Of a stretch of 64,000 nt of DNA, positions 44,871 through 58,255 are shown in pieces (within the stretch, counting starts at the first letter, position 1; each line of letters starts with the position of its first letter). This DNA is from Carex sylvatica (lineage: Eukaryota; Streptophyta; Magnoliopsida; Poales; Cyperaceae), in contig CAXKVR010000036.1 in the NCBI GenBank assembly GCA_964058845.1, positions 248,001 to 312,000 on the forward strand. Direction: 5' to 3'. Made by a program: the position numbers and the translations under genes. The notes beneath the pieces were generated by a model. It did not search any database. It was not told where the DNA came from and was given only the letters and a program-made list of their open reading frames with translations.

Positions 44871-47800
44871 TTTTATTATTTAATCCTCTAGTTTTTGTTA
44901 TAATTTTAATTATTATTATTTTTAGATTAACCTCACAAAAATAATTAGCTCGGGGCTTGCTTCGGCCAACTACTTTATATCGAAGAAAAGGAAATGGAAA
45001 TGTCTAAAATACTAAATAAACGGCCCCTCTTTGGACAGATCACTTTTGGGCCATATCACTCAATATTTTAGGCCTAATTTTAAATACCCCTCTTCTCAAC
45101 GAGTTCATATCCTCTCAGGTATTGCAGAGGATTATCTTCACTTTATGGTTTGAAATTAAATCTCAACTGATTTGAGATTATGATCACCTTAATATTATTG
45201 GGCTTTGAGATTCGTGCCAGGTTAAAATAAATGTCCCATATCTAGTAATTGTAAAAGATTCCCTAGATGTGAATTCTTTCTCAACAACTAACAAGCTCCA
45301 ATCATGACATGTAAATCAAAACTTTCAAACCCAACCTAAATCGAAGTGGGGTTAGTCTTAATCTCATTATGTGATGCAATTAATACAAACATTGCTATTA
45401 TGTAAGTAGATGTATTTTAGCATATCTATTATATATATATAATTTTAGTATATATATAATTTTAGTGGGAGTCTGCTACAGTACTGCAACAGTGATAGCT
45501 ACAGTAAGACTGATAGATGGAACCCATGGCAAATTTATTATATATATAATGCTGGATGGAATTTGCACTATTCATTCAGCGTTGTCACTGTCTTATTTGT
45601 TGAATTGTATTTCATGGCTAATTCTCGCGCTTATATTTCTTCCTCGCTACGTGTCACTCTCTTCTCTTTTCTCTCTTCCTTCGGTCTAAAACCCTTTTAC
45701 CTTTTTCTCTTTCTATTTTTTCTTTCTTTGCCGCCTTCTCCTCCCCTTCCCCGTGCTCACTCTCCCTCCTCGTTGATGCGCGTAAAGTGTACGCTAAAAA
45801 GTTTCAGTACAATAAGATGTACCTTTTAAACCTTAAACGCTTTTGAGTCAAATTGCAAGTGCACAATTATATCAAAGTAGTATTTTAGGTATCGATCCAC
45901 AGAGAGTATGGAAAATACTTAGTTTTGAACTCTAAATAATTAATTTCAGAAAATAATAATAAAGTAAAGTGCAATAAAGTAGAATAAGGGGGGTTTTGTT
46001 TAAGTAATCCTAAAGTTTGGGTTCAATACCCGTGAATAAGGAATAGTAAACAATAGATGTAAATGAAATGAAAGAAAGAAATATTGGTTTGCTTTCAAGT
46101 TGAGAAGATCTAGGGGTCTTTGGTCTACAATCCCTTGCTAATTCAATCTATTCGGTTTGTTTATATTCATGTTTGATTTAAATGAGGTTTCTAACCTAAT
46201 ATGTTAGCCTATTTCAATTAATTATTGATACAAGTATTTTGGTGGGTTGGGTTAATTTTCCTCGAGTTTTAGGGCTGTCACCATCCTAAAGGGATATTTA
46301 ACAATCACGTTCACACAAAATACATATCAATACTTAATCAATCTAGGTGTCCAAATTAGGGGTTTGACTTCAGAAATACCTACCTCACCAAACCCTAACT
46401 CTAATTTCTGGAGATCCGGTTTATATCCTAGTGTTAATAAGATATCCTATACCTTTATGATTTGATTGATACAGGGTGGATTACTTGACCTATGCTGGAG
46501 TTTAATGATTAAAGCGGAAAAACAGGACATAGCACGATTTCTAGCTACTTTAATTCATTAAACCTAACATGGTACTTGTAATTTCAAATATATGAAATCA
46601 TAAAGAATAATTCACAGAAATTACCATTAAATCAAACAATCATAATAAAAACAATATAACCGAATAAATATAATTAAACAAGTTCATGCATGATGACCTA
46701 AACCCCTAGAGAGAGAACTACTCACTCTTGGAGAGATCCATTACAAAAATTGGCAAAGTAAGAAGAAATCAAATGAAAGAAAATGATTACACCCTTTGAC
46801 AAATCAAAGCCCTCTATCTTGCCGAATCTTGCTCCGGAAATCCTTCTTCTCCTCGCTTGAAAGCTTTCCTTCCTCCAGAATTTATCGCTAAGTGTGTGTA
46901 AAGAGAGAGAATGATGGTGTGTTGGTTGATGTCCGATTTAATCCCTGATATGACAAAGAACTCTCTCTTTTATAGCTAAGGATTATGCCCGATTTAGAGG
47001 CTAGAAGGTGGGGTTAGTGGGTGCTCTCTTTTACATTACTTCCCTGGCAAGTATGTGTATTTATGGCAGTAAAAACGCGTCCATAAAGCGCCAAAAATAG
47101 AAAAACTGTCAAACCGGGCAGTTATTGGCTTTCTGCGGGTCCAGTGTGGATGGATGACCCGCACTGCGGGTGGAATCTGCTCTTCTGAAGTTGCTGAATT
47201 TTGGCTAAGTACTGAATGCAGATGGGCTCATCCGCACTGGCCTCAGTGCGTCCGCACTAGGCTCGGACTTTTCCTCTGCGCCGCGAGTGCGGCTGGATTG
47301 AGCGGCAGTGCGGGTGGTTGATTCGCACGGGGGGGTATTTTTGCTATTTTGTATTATTTCCTGCATAGAAAAGCCAAATAACTGCAATAACTTGATTCTA
47401 GGTGTATTTTAATCACTTTATATTATAAATACAAGATAATTGGTGTTATTTTATGATGAAAACTAGATCGAATATGTATATAATTTATGCTTATCACTCG
47501 TCTGATCCACCTTTTTTCCACGCACCCCTCTTTCTTCTCCCTTCATTGTTTTCTTCTCCTCTCCTCCTTCTTTTCCCTCTCCCCTCCTCCTTCCTCTCTT
47601 CGTCAACCTTCTGCCGGTCAAGCTCTGAAGGTTTCTCTCTCTGATTGTTTGTTACTGATCTAAGAACTTTATTTGATACTGATAAGGTAACACCAATGAA
47701 AAATGGATTAGTTTAAAAATCGATGGTTAAATTGGAAAAAGACTGCCTTTCAGGGAAGATCACCTGGTTGAGCTTCGCTTAGCTTTGACTGAATAATCCC

Positions 47801-48620
47801 TCCACTTCGAACACCTCCAGCCAAGACAGGACCTTACAAGAGGTATGTAGTTCTTATTGGAGAACTTGATATTTAGAAGAAGAAAAATTCAAGTTTTTAA
47901 TTTTTTTTTAGTTTAAAAAGATTCTCATGTGTTTTTGGTTTTGAAATAGAGAGAAAATAAATGGAAGAGTAGTTATCAAGGCAAATTCATGTCGTTTCTG
48001 AGCTAATGGTCACTTGTACATGATAAACTTGTCATTATCTTCATAACGAGGGAATCAAGACTTTGGACGAGCATCTAAACAACAAGATTAAAGAAGCTAG
48101 CTTGATTTTCTCCTACGTATTATGCGAAGTATTCTTTTATTAATTCTCTTAAAATGTTAGCTAAAAAATTTCATCCTTAAAATGTGAGAGTTCAACATCA
48201 ATTGAAAGAGTTAGTCATTGTATATATATGACAATAGCATAAGAAAATCTCTTATTTGTACTTCTGCGAACACAACAAGTTCGTGATATACAATTGGTAA
48301 AATTTACACAACTACTATAAAATCTTACTTTTGTGCAATAGACATTGAAATATTCAAGATGTTTTAACATTTTACAGTCTATAATCAACCCCTTCTACAA
48401 AAATGATAATAATTAATAAATCTAATAACAACACGTACGTATTAGCATCCAACGTGATGTAAGAATATGAAAAAAAACTAATTAATTAATAAATTTTTGA
48501 TAGTTCATTATTTTGCCAAAATATATTGGTGTCTCTAATTAAAATTATAGGATATTGGAGAAAAACCAATAAAAATAAATTGCAAAGGCAATTAAATTAA
48601 AGATATATTATAAAATCAAG
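44870..48620 (+). repeat. Decayed repeat block, copy 2 (interrupted by solo LTR)
   Basis: Left part 44900-45360 matches 42120-42360 and 50510-50650 (TTAGATTAACCTCACAAAAA, ACAGATCACTTTTGGGCC, CTCTTCTCAAC). Right part 48060-48580 matches 42650-43170, 52850-53290 and 54720-55160. Between them lie a pyrimidine-rich, leader-like sequence (45640-45773 and 47502-47635, contiguous before the LTR insertion) and an exon-like stretch near 47755-47840 without a recognisable product. Confidence 0.6.
45774..47496 (-). mobile_element. Solo LTR, 1,723 bp, 5-bp TSD
   Basis: Begins TGATGCGCG and ends GCTTATCA (TG..CA with inverted TGAT/ATCA tips), flanked by exact CTCGT at 45769-45773 and 47497-47501. No internal gag/pol sequence is present and the length suits a long plant LTR, so this is a solo LTR left by recombination. 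A CTATAAAAGAG promoter-like box on the minus strand (near 46968-46975) suggests minus orientation. The CAAATTGCAAGTGCACAATT and GTATCGATCCACAGAGA phrases near the low-coordinate end are typical of LTR ends of plant Ty3/gypsy elements as I remember them. Confidence 0.8.
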
Positions 48621-49879
48621 AGTCACACAATAAATCAAAACAAAATTATTTTTTATTAAAATTTCAAATCAATAATGAAAACTTTATCGAAATTTTTTCA
48701 AATTAGATACAGTTGTTGACAATATAAAATTTCTATTCAAATTGTGGGAATAAAGTATGTGTTGCATTTTGAATTGTAATGCATTGGTTCACCATACGAT
48801 TCTATTTTTGATTTATATTTTTTTACTATTTATCTGAAGCTAAAATACATAAAAGTAAAATATGGTTTATCTATACTATAGAATACCGAAATATAACGTA
48901 ATAACAACACCGAGAATGTCTTTTTTCACTCATTATTGTTTGATTGACAAAACAACACAAGATAGCTATATATGTCAGTTTTCAGCTTGACAATATATTT
49001 TATTTAGTTCATTGTAATAAATATAATTTTAAAATAATAATTTTCTTTTAAAATATAATAGAAATAATATTTACATTATTTTGGATAATCAAATTCTGAA
49101 TGTCTTGCTTCTGTATATGTTTGTTGGTTCTCTATGTCATTATTTTGAACCAATCACCTCTTACCAGGTTAGATCATAATAAGCACCTATTTAGTATTTT
49201 TGCAATCTATTTTTATTACTACGCAATTTTTTTAGTGTTATTTTTTTTTTATGTCCATTGTGTTTACTTTGAGATAAATTAGTCACGTAACAAGATTCTT
49301 TTTTTTATATATAATATGTTGTTTGCATTAGAGATACTTAATTCTGTTTGTGAATTTAAAATTGGAACCACTTTATAAATTCTATACATATATAATATAC
49401 GGTCTTTATGTGACAAAAAAGTGACATTAGTTGAAAAAAAGAATGGAAGTTCTTTATTTGAAGCATCAGTCATGTTAATTTACAATTAGAACAAAATGAG
49501 TAGTGTCAATCTTAAGCTAAAAGAACAAAATCAGATCACAATTCACCCATTTTAAAGTCCTTTGACTACAATATTTACTTGAGTAAACTAAAATTAGAGA
49601 AAGAAATCCAATTTGAAATTGTTTGAAAAAACTACATAGCATCCTTAGAGGCAAATATATATATATATATCTAATTTTTACAATCATTGTAAAGAGCATT
49701 ATGAGTTTTAATTATGACACTATCAAAATTAAGGTAACAACATTATAGTAATGATCCAAGAAGTTATCCGTTCCTCTAAAGCATCTTACAAACATATTCA
49801 AGTACAAGCTACCCAATGTCTTCGTTCATTTATCTCGTCTTTATCGCCGTGCTTCCTGCTCTGCACGTCAAATATCAGT

Positions 49880-50050
49880 GTCCTAAATAGCGCGCTATAA
49901 CGATGTTATAGCGGTGTTATAGTATTTTCGGACCTTGAACTCTAGGCTATGAGATAAAAGTGCACAATTTCAGCTATGCCCGCAATAGCAGAAATAGCGG
50001 TCCGCTATCAGCGCTACACGCTATGCTATATATACTTTAATATAAAGGCC
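49880..50050 (+). repeat. GCGCTATA/TAGCGGTC-rich repeat segment
   Basis: Contains AATAGCGCGCTATAACG, TTATAGCGG, AATAGCGGTCCGCTATC and CAGCGCTACACGCTATGC, nested palindromic words typical of some non-autonomous DNA transposons. Ends not resolved. Confidence 0.45.
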
Positions 50051-50479
50051 CAATTGAAAATTAATTAAAGATCAATTTTTTAAAGGTTCATATTAATTTT
50101 GCTTTTAAATATAGAAAGATAGATAGTTTATTCATGATAATTAGATTTTTTTTTAATAGAAAAAATATATAGTTTATGTCATAATGTTTAAGTTATTTTG
50201 AATGAAAAAAGATAGATAGTTTATGATATTATTAGAGATATTTTGAATAGCAATTTGAACTTTGTACTTGTGTCTGGTTTAATATGAATATTCTAATTCT
50301 TTAATCAATTTTGTGTTACTTACTGTTCTATGAGACTTTAGATAATGTTGATTATTAGTAGAAATATAAAATATAATTTAAAAAAAAAAGACTATATATG
50401 ATAGCTTTCTCTATAGCTTAGACTGCTACGTTATTCGTGATAGCTTTTTTCTTTAATCTTTCTGCAATACGAGATAATC

Positions 50480-53300
50480 GATATTTAGAATCTTGCTTAG
50501 TACCAAACAAAAATCCCCTCTTTAAACAGATCAATTTCGGACCATTTCACTGATCATTTTAGGCCCAGTTTGAAATTCTCTTCTCAACAACTAACAAGCT
50601 CTAAGTGGCTAAGTCTTAATCTCATTATGTGACGCAATCACACGAAAGAGTAAACACACTAGAAACATTTTTATTATATTATGTAATTAGCTAGCATATA
50701 CATGACAAACTTGTCATTATATTGCTAATCTAATTAAAAAGAAGGGATACACCTTTGACCAGAATTTAAACAGCAAGATTAAGGAAGCATTATTTTTCTC
50801 CTAAGTATTGGGCTGAGTATATATTATTATAACTAGTATTGTGTCCGTGCGTTACAACGGAAATATATTATACGATTAAATAGAATATGAAGAGACCTTT
50901 TTATTTGACATTCACACAAAATTAAAAAAAAAAATTTAAATAAAAATAAAAGACACAAATGATAAAATAAAATAAAAATCCAAATAATAAATAACAATAA
51001 ATTAAAGAAACAACAACAAATGAAAAAACATATCAAATATAACATGAAAAATTTCTTGAAGTATCGTTGTGATTTAATATGAAATTTTCTACACAAACAA
51101 GACATGTCATCAAATAATTTAGAGGAGAAATAATTAAAATAATAATTTTCTCACATATATATTCTTGATGGAAATTATTTCAACAATGAAAATTTCTCTA
51201 CATATCATTTCTCAACACGAAAGTTCTAGATTTTTTTTATTTTCTCTCCATATTAGAAAGATATGATTGTTTCCATCAGCACAAGATCTTTTTTTTTTTT
51301 TTTTAAATGTAAGTATCAACATAAGATCTGCTATTCATATATTTATAATGATACAATAGCCCTAAATAAAATTTGAAAAGATATGATTATTTCCATTTTC
51401 ATTGTCGAAACTATATAGTAAGATGCGAAATGAAACGGAGGAAATGAAAAAAAATAAGAAAATAGTTTAATTGGAGGAATCATAGATAATTGTAAGAAGA
51501 AATAAGGAAAGAAATTGCTAGGAATTAATTCAATTTTAATTGTAACAAACTATATAGCTGTTTGTGTGGCGAGTATGTTTTTAACTAAATTTAAACTTCT
51601 ACACATAAAATTGATGTATTTAATCAAAAGAAGAGCGATTATGTGATTTGAGGGTTGATATTCAATTTGAAAATTCATCTTTCAATCTCAGCCGTTGGCG
51701 GATCAGAACAATTATGTGTATTGATACGGGCTATCTCGGGAGAGCAGGCCGTATGCTAAAATGGGCTTGGATTGGGCTCATCTTGCTCGAAGTCGCAAGC
51801 CAAGAAGTGACTAATCCGAGGAGATCTAGGGATGATCCCGTATCTCTGAACTCGGATAAGTTTTTCTACTTCATAACGAGCCTATTACTCAGAATCGGAA
51901 TACCAAATCCTTTTGCGTTTTCTTTTAATCCTAAGTCATTTAGACTTGTCCAGCGCGCAAGTCAGACAAATAAAATGTCTCCATCTCAAGTCTTTCTTTG
52001 TCTTAGGTAGGTATTCCGTTATACAATGAGGATGAAATGCTTCTATACACTCGTTACATGTGAATATTTCCTTACGCTTTCTATATCGTTGGCATACCCG
52101 GCAGAAGTCTTCCGCATCTCAGGTTTCTACTTCTTTCCCTCTATTTTTTGAGGTCTGTCCGGGATTCATGTACTCGCTTTGAGTTGTTTGTGGGCCTTTT
52201 ATGCTTTAACTTCATCACATATATACCCGTATTTGTACGCGTTAAAGGAAAATTATTACCTTACGCGAAATAAAACACGGTATAATTGACTACTTTACGC
52301 AGAATACACAATAATCGAAGCGAATTATATTACTAACGTGGAAAATACGCGGTAAGTTTTTTTTTAAGTTTTTTTTTGAAAGATTAATAGAAAGGCATGT
52401 AATCATAATATGATGTTGTAAAGAGATATCGGGATCAAGCGAGAAGTTAGGAAAGTGACTGAAACATGAAACAAAGAATTTTCATATATCATAACTTGTC
52501 ATCTTACACATGAAAAAGAGTCATATTAGCCTACAACAAAAGTAAAGTTTTAAATCTATTACCCCACAACAAAAGTGCATTACGGTTCTCATGCTCAGCA
52601 AAAAGTCGCGTGTGATATCGCCCGAGAGGTGACTTCAGGGCTTTAAGTCTGCCTTAGTATTTCGGCCCATTTACTTCGGACATTTCTGGACTTTTATCAT
52701 TATGGACTTTAATCATAGGCTTTGCATTTTCATTCTGAGTTGGCCCCTAAAATGAGGTCCGAATTCGGACTTTGTTCATGACCTAGATTAAAGCTAAAAT
52801 GACCTTAAGAACATGACCCTATCATACATAATATAAGAATAGAGATTAACTTTAAATGTTGGCTAAAATGTATCATCTTTGAAACATGAGGGTTCAACAT
52901 CAATTGAATGTGTTAGTCATTCAATATATATGACAATAGAATGAAAAAAAATTCCCTTGTACCTTCTCATGCATACACAACAATTTCATAATATAGAGTT
53001 GGTAAAATTTAAACAATTATTATATAATCTTATTTTATGCAATAGACATCGAAAAAAAATCTAGGTGTGTTAAAATTTTGGTACTCTAATCGACCCCTCC
53101 CACCAAAATAATATTAAATAAATGAATCTGACAACAATACGTGCATTTATCATGATTAAACGCTATACAAAAATCTAATCTATAAATAAATATTTAATAT
53201 TATAATTTATTTTAATTATTGATGTCATATATTTAAAGTATAGGAAATTGGAGAAAATCAAATATAATAAATTCAAGAAGCCATAAACCAAAGAGATATC
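50480..53300 (+). repeat. Decayed repeat block, copy 3
   Basis: Left part 50500-50820 (ACAGATCAATTTCGGACC, CTCTTCTCAACAACTAACAA, CAGCAAGATTAAGGAAGC) and right part 52850-53290 match blocks 1 and 2. The ~2 kb between is different sequence, including the 51565-51707 dispersed repeat and an open frame (51648-52010) that resembles no known protein. Confidence 0.6.
51565..51707 (+). repeat. Dispersed ~140-bp repeat, inverted copy of 5762-5905
   Basis: GTGTGGCGAGTATGTTTTTA ... CATCTTTCAATCTCAGCCGT. It matches the reverse complement of the copy inside the MULE, so the sequence moved or was captured independently of the MULE ends. Confidence 0.6.
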
Positions 53301-53989
53301 ATAAACTTGATATTTTTTACCTCTCCGTGTTTTTGCATGTAAATATTTGACTTAATAAATGTCATATATATACTAATTATGGGAATAGACTTAATATGTA
53401 TAAAGTGACCTTTTTTTGTGATTTGTTTATAGAAGTGCAAGCATGTGTTCTGTGTCCGCTCATTTAATTGTTCTTTCTTTGAGAATTTGAAGAATAAGTT
53501 TTCTTTGTTAAGTAATATTTAGAATTTGTACTAACTAAAGGTGTAGCTGACAGATATTATCTTATTGTTGTCAATGTGTCTTTTGTGCTAGTCGTCCCTA
53601 TCATTAATTATTATAAAGAGAATGTTAAATGCACTCGAAAAACATAAGGTCGGATGAAAATATATTTTATAAATATTAAATAATTGAGTGATTTAATTTC
53701 CAATTTTTACTAAAAGAATTATACTATGTTGGTTGCCAAATGTTAGAGAAATATAGAAAAAATAAGTGTGGAGAAACAAAAATCCAAATTGGATTTCGAA
53801 ACATTTAACGACCTGGAAATGGAGAAAGAGAAAAATGGGCAAAGCGAGGCAACCAAAGTAAATTTTTAAATCTAGAATATGTTTCATGAAAAAAAAAAAA
53901 GGAACGCAAAAAGGTTTTAATCGGCACTTGTTTATTTAATTTATTCAATTGTTATTTGTTTATTTCTAGATGTAAGTGTTGGAATCGAG

Positions 53990-54150
53990 GATAACGGGAA
54001 TTCAGATTCCCAAAAGTAACCCAAATCTAAATTTTGTATTTAGATCAGAACCGTCTGATCTGGTGTGGCACGAATATTAAACGGTCTTTGCATATTTCAC
54101 CTCGGATCAGATTGGTTCGAATTCTGATCGGACAATCTGGATACAAACAC
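53990..54150 (+). repeat. Dispersed repeat related to 42400-42560
   Basis: Shares AAGTAACCCAA, the GATTGAGACC/GATCAGAACC region, TTCACTTCGGAT/TTCACCTCGGAT and TCGAATC.GACA phrases with the segment between the two poly(G) runs. Confidence 0.5.
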
Positions 54151-54649
54151 CAAATTTTGTAAAATAACCATTTAATTGTAATATTTTGAATTAATATAAT
54201 TTTTTGACAAAATAACTTTTTACAATTAATTTTCTAGTTTTTAGAGTATAAAAGAAACTTTCTTTAAAAATATCAAGTTTTTGATCTGATTTGGCGATTA
54301 AAGAGGCTGACTACAGTTGAGTAGCGTGTACAGTATTTTGTTTTAGAAATTGTGGCAAGAAGGTTGTTAATGGTAACAATGGATGGCAGGCGATTTGTTG
54401 AGCGAGAGAAGTCGATGAAAGGGATACATGGCTTCCGACAACTGAAGCATCTCTCCCTTCCTCACCAATCTCTCATGGTGATCAGCCACAAGTTTGGCTG
54501 CCTTCACATTCATCAATCAACCCAAGTTAGATGTCATGGTTTACTTTTTTTCTTTTTAATCGATCGTTTGTGTGTAATTATATAGAATCACTATCACATT
54601 CATAGGCGATCAAAATCATTTTGTTTTAAAACAGGTCTGGCCCATTCTT

Positions 54650-55200
54650 TGTTTATATTTTTTTTTTATGTTTAGCATGTATTCTACCATATTACATATA
54701 CATGATCTAAACAACAAATTAAGCTTGACTTCCTGACTAATCATTTAATTCTCTTCAAATGTTAACTAAAATCTTTCATCCTTGAAACGTGAGGCATCAA
54801 CATGAATTGAAAGATTTGGTCATTGTATCTATATCACAATGGAATGAAAAAAAAAGAAAAAAAAAAGTTCTTTGTACCTTCACATACACAACAATTTCAT
54901 GATATAGTGTTGGTAAAATTTACACAACTATTGTATAATCTTGTTTTATGCGATAGACAACTTAAAAATTCCCATCTCACCAAAATAATATAAAATAAAT
55001 GAACCTCTGAAAATCATGGTGTAATACTACAAAAAAATAAAAGCTAAATAGTAGATCATTTTTTGATAGCTTATTTTCTTATGTCAAATCATTAATATCT
55101 TATGTTATGTTGAAACTATAAGAAATTGGAGAAAACCAATTGAAAAAAAATTCTATAACAGTAAAACTCAAACAAGTATCACAAATTTAAGAAGTAGATA
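54650..55200 (+). repeat. Decayed repeat block, copy 4 (partial)
   Basis: ATCTAAACAACAAATTAAGC, GAAAGATTTGGTCATTGT, CAACAATTTCATGATATAG and AGAAATTGGAGAAAACCAAT follow the order seen in the other three blocks. Only the right part of the block is present. Confidence 0.65.
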
Positions 55201-55344
55201 ATAAATCAGTATAAATTAAAACACTAAAATAATAAATTTATAAGCTAGATAGTTCACAAGATATTAATCAAACAAACCTTTTTAATAAAACCTTTTCATT
55301 TATTGGGATTTTTGTATTTAAAATTACAATGTGTTGTAATTAGG

Positions 55345-56250
55345 GGTGTTCAAATAGCTGGTTCGGTTGAACCCTAAGTAAAATAGTTAAATCAAATTGT
55401 TTCAGTTTTCAAAAATAAAACTAAATCAAACTGATTAAGAATCGAACCAAATAAACTGAAGTATATTAACCAAACACTTTAAGGCCCCTAAACAGCTGAA
55501 TAAAATCATAACAATATAGACCCAACAGATCAACCAAGTAACAGTAATTTGCCAAACATAATTTAAGTATTTCTTGCACTAAAAACAGACATAAAGTATC
55601 ATACATTTTGTTTAAACCCAACATGAACATAAGTCTTGCTTGCACCAAAAATCTGAACAATACATTGCTAACAATAAAAACCCTATACAAACAAAATAAA
55701 ACCAGAACAATATTTTTTGTTTAAACCCAACAGTAATTTAAGTCTTGCTTTTACTAAATAAATAATTAAGCAAATTCTACAAAATCTTAAAATTATTAAG
55801 CATGTCTTAACTAATTTAATTCAATCATTTTCTGAACAGTTCAAAAGAGATATCATTCAACAATACAAGTTTTGATTTGGCATGAAAAGTTCCAGCAATC
55901 AAGATATCAGAATTGCAACAATAATCGGTTCAACAAGATGGCAATTACAATATAAATAGTTCAAGAGTTATGTATTCAACATTTTAATGCAATTCTCGTC
56001 TTTTTTTATGGGATTGGAATCGGATTTGTCTAATATGATATAGATCATAGGCAGAGTTAGAACTTGAAAATCTTGTTATTATTTTTTAATTTTTTTTGGA
56101 AACTTGACTGATGCAGTCAAGAATTTATTGAATAAATAAACTTAGAAACTAAAAGCGTTACATCCAGCACAGAGTGCCTACAACAGTCTTTGAAAATCTT
56201 GTTAGTATTCAAAATACATATAATTGTAGAAGTAATATAAGAAAAAAATG
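55345..56250. other. Possible hAT-MITE end and spacer
   Basis: Opens TAGGGGTGTTCAAATAGCTG with CGGTT-type words, a tip common in plant hAT-like repeats, but no matching right end was found. The rest is AT-rich with no gene seen. Confidence 0.3.
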
Positions 56251-56252
56251 AA

Positions 56253-56278
<26 letters not shown>

Positions 56279-56290
<12 letters not shown>

Positions 56291-56714
56291 CGAGAGATTA
56301 ATGTGCATTCGTATGCATATGGGTCGAAATATATATGGTCCAAATTTGAAATTTTAAAATAAAAAAGGTCGATCTGAACCGTTCATATTGTTCTCCATAT
56401 TAATATGTGCTTGGAGACTAAATTTTACATTTTTATGATTTTTTTTACTATTTATTAAGTCACTTTGAAAATCGCTAATCAAACGGTGGTCTCTGATTTT
56501 ACTGTTTTGTTAACCCATCGTAGATTAGCAATTTTCAAAGTGGCTTAATAAATAGTAAAAAAAAATCAGAAAAATGTAAAATTTGGTCTCCAAGCACATT
56601 TCAATATAGAGATCATATCCAATGGTTCATATCGACTTTTTGAATTTTAAAAATGAAAAAATGACTTATAAGCATATACCCTCATATGCTTATGAAAGTA
56701 GAGTAGCCAACCTC
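56279..56714. mobile_element. Foldback MITE (family A), diverged copy
   Basis: The core GGTCGATCTGAACCGTTCAT, GTGCTTGGAGACTAAATTTT and TTGGTCTCCAAGCACATTTC, plus right tip GTAGCCAACCTC, match copies at 35.9 and 60.2 kb. The left tip has decayed into (GA)n beside a (TA)n run (56254-56278). Confidence 0.7.
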
Positions 56715-56737
56715 TATATATATAGAGAGAGATATAT

Positions 56738-57122
56738 GGACTTGGGTGAGCCATGGCTCACCAAGCATTTGTACTCCAAGTCGTATTTTCATTTTGAAAG
56801 TCCAAACGATCGATTCGAACTGTTAGATGTGATATCTATATTGAAATGTGCTTGGAGACCAAATTTTATATTTTTTGAAATTTTTTTACTGTTTATTAAT
56901 CATTTTTGAAAATTGCTGTTTTATTGTGAACAGTAAAAACAGTAAAATTTTCTGAACCATCGGATCAGCAATTTAAAAAAATGCTTAATAAATAGTAAAA
57001 AATTCCAAAAAATGTAAAATTTGGTCTCCAAACACATTTCAATATGGAGAACAAGATGAACGATTCAGATCGGTTGTTTGAATTTTCAAAATGGCTAAAA
57101 TAAGCCATGGCTCATTTAGTCC
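56738..57122. mobile_element. Foldback MITE related to family A but with other tips
   Basis: Tips GGACTTGGGTGAGCCATGGC and (inverted) GGACTAAATGAGCCATGGC; the interior shares TTGGTCTCCAAACACATTTC and CTTAATAAATAGTAAAAA with family A. It starts only about 25 bp after the previous element, so two relatives lie side by side. Confidence 0.7.
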
Positions 57123-57711
57123 AACTCTCTCTCTCTCCATCTATATATATATATATATATCGGTTCAATAGTGCAGACTGTAGGGAACTGCCACTAATTA
57201 AGTATTTGCACTTGATACAACACATCATAGCTAATTTGATGCAAATCAAAAGCAACTTAATTACTGTCACCTTTATTAATTATTAGTTGGAGCTGCACTC
57301 TTCATAACGTAATTTAAAATTAAACGAGACAAGACGATCGATATATATATATTCCAAACATGAATTAAAATTGAAACCCAAGCCAACCTGACTATGAGTC
57401 TGTGACCACGCACCAGACAATTCTTTAAAATGAAACAAATTCTTTATTAATTAATTGATAATCCTCTAAAGCGGAGCAAATTAAGGCGCTGATTCGTATT
57501 GTGTTAATTTTTTTTTTAAATCATCCCATTGTACCTGTCATACGAGGAAATGCACTTGGTTCATATTAATTTTTCACGTGAACAGCAGAAATGAATTGGG
57601 ATTGCTCAGAGTGGGATAGGACTAAAATGAAATAAATAAATAAATAAAATAATTGCGTTAATTATAAAAGAATGATAAACTGGGCAATGCAACCTCTTAA
57701 TAAAAGAACAA

Positions 57712-58246
57712 GGGAGAATTTCATGTTTACTCCTTCAAACTTTGAAATTACATAATTGCCCCTCTAAATTTCAAAACCTTACAAATTTTCAATTTATTAC
57801 AATGTTCAAGGAAAGACATTTTATATTTGTAATGTACCAATTTTGATAGAAATAAAAAATATGTTGTGTTTTTAGGATAAATGTTTAGTCTTCTAATTGG
57901 CCAGTTGTGAAGGTAAATGACTCATTTCTTACCTGTAACGTGAACACAAGCATATGCCTAAATGTCATTGTATATTGTCACAATTAGAGAAATGAACTAT
58001 TCACTCTAAAAGAACGGCCAATTAGAAGACTTGACATTTTTTTTTTTACAAAGAGTACATATTTTTATTTTTTAATAATGGATAAATGAGAACTTTATAA
58101 ATTTAAAATGAGTTTTAATAGAAAAGATAATAACTTGGGTAAATTTGTGAGTTTTGAAATTTAGAGGGATAAATTTAATATTATGAATTTTAGAAGAGAA
58201 AATACGTAATTTTGAGTTTTTTAAGGGGTATCTATGAAATTTCCTG
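57712..58246. mobile_element. Foldback element, 535 bp, 9-bp TSD
   Basis: Tip GGGAGAATTTCATG pairs with CTATGAAATTTCCTG; the arms continue with CAAACTTTGAAATTACATAA and TTGCCCCTCTAAATTTCAAA against TTTGAAATTTAGAGGGATAA. Inner arms CTTCTAATTGGCC / GGCCAATTAGAAG. AAAGAACAA flanks it exactly (57703-57711, 58247-58255). Confidence 0.85.
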
Positions 58247-58255
58247 AAAGAACAA

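Noticed and set aside
51648..52010. 120-codon open frame
   Set aside because: It begins inside a dispersed repeat, has no recognisable motif, and no flanking exons with sound splice sites were found.
54352..54585. 77-codon open frame with varied composition
   Set aside because: It looks more protein-like than most, but matches nothing I know and lacks supporting exons. Left out of the gene list.
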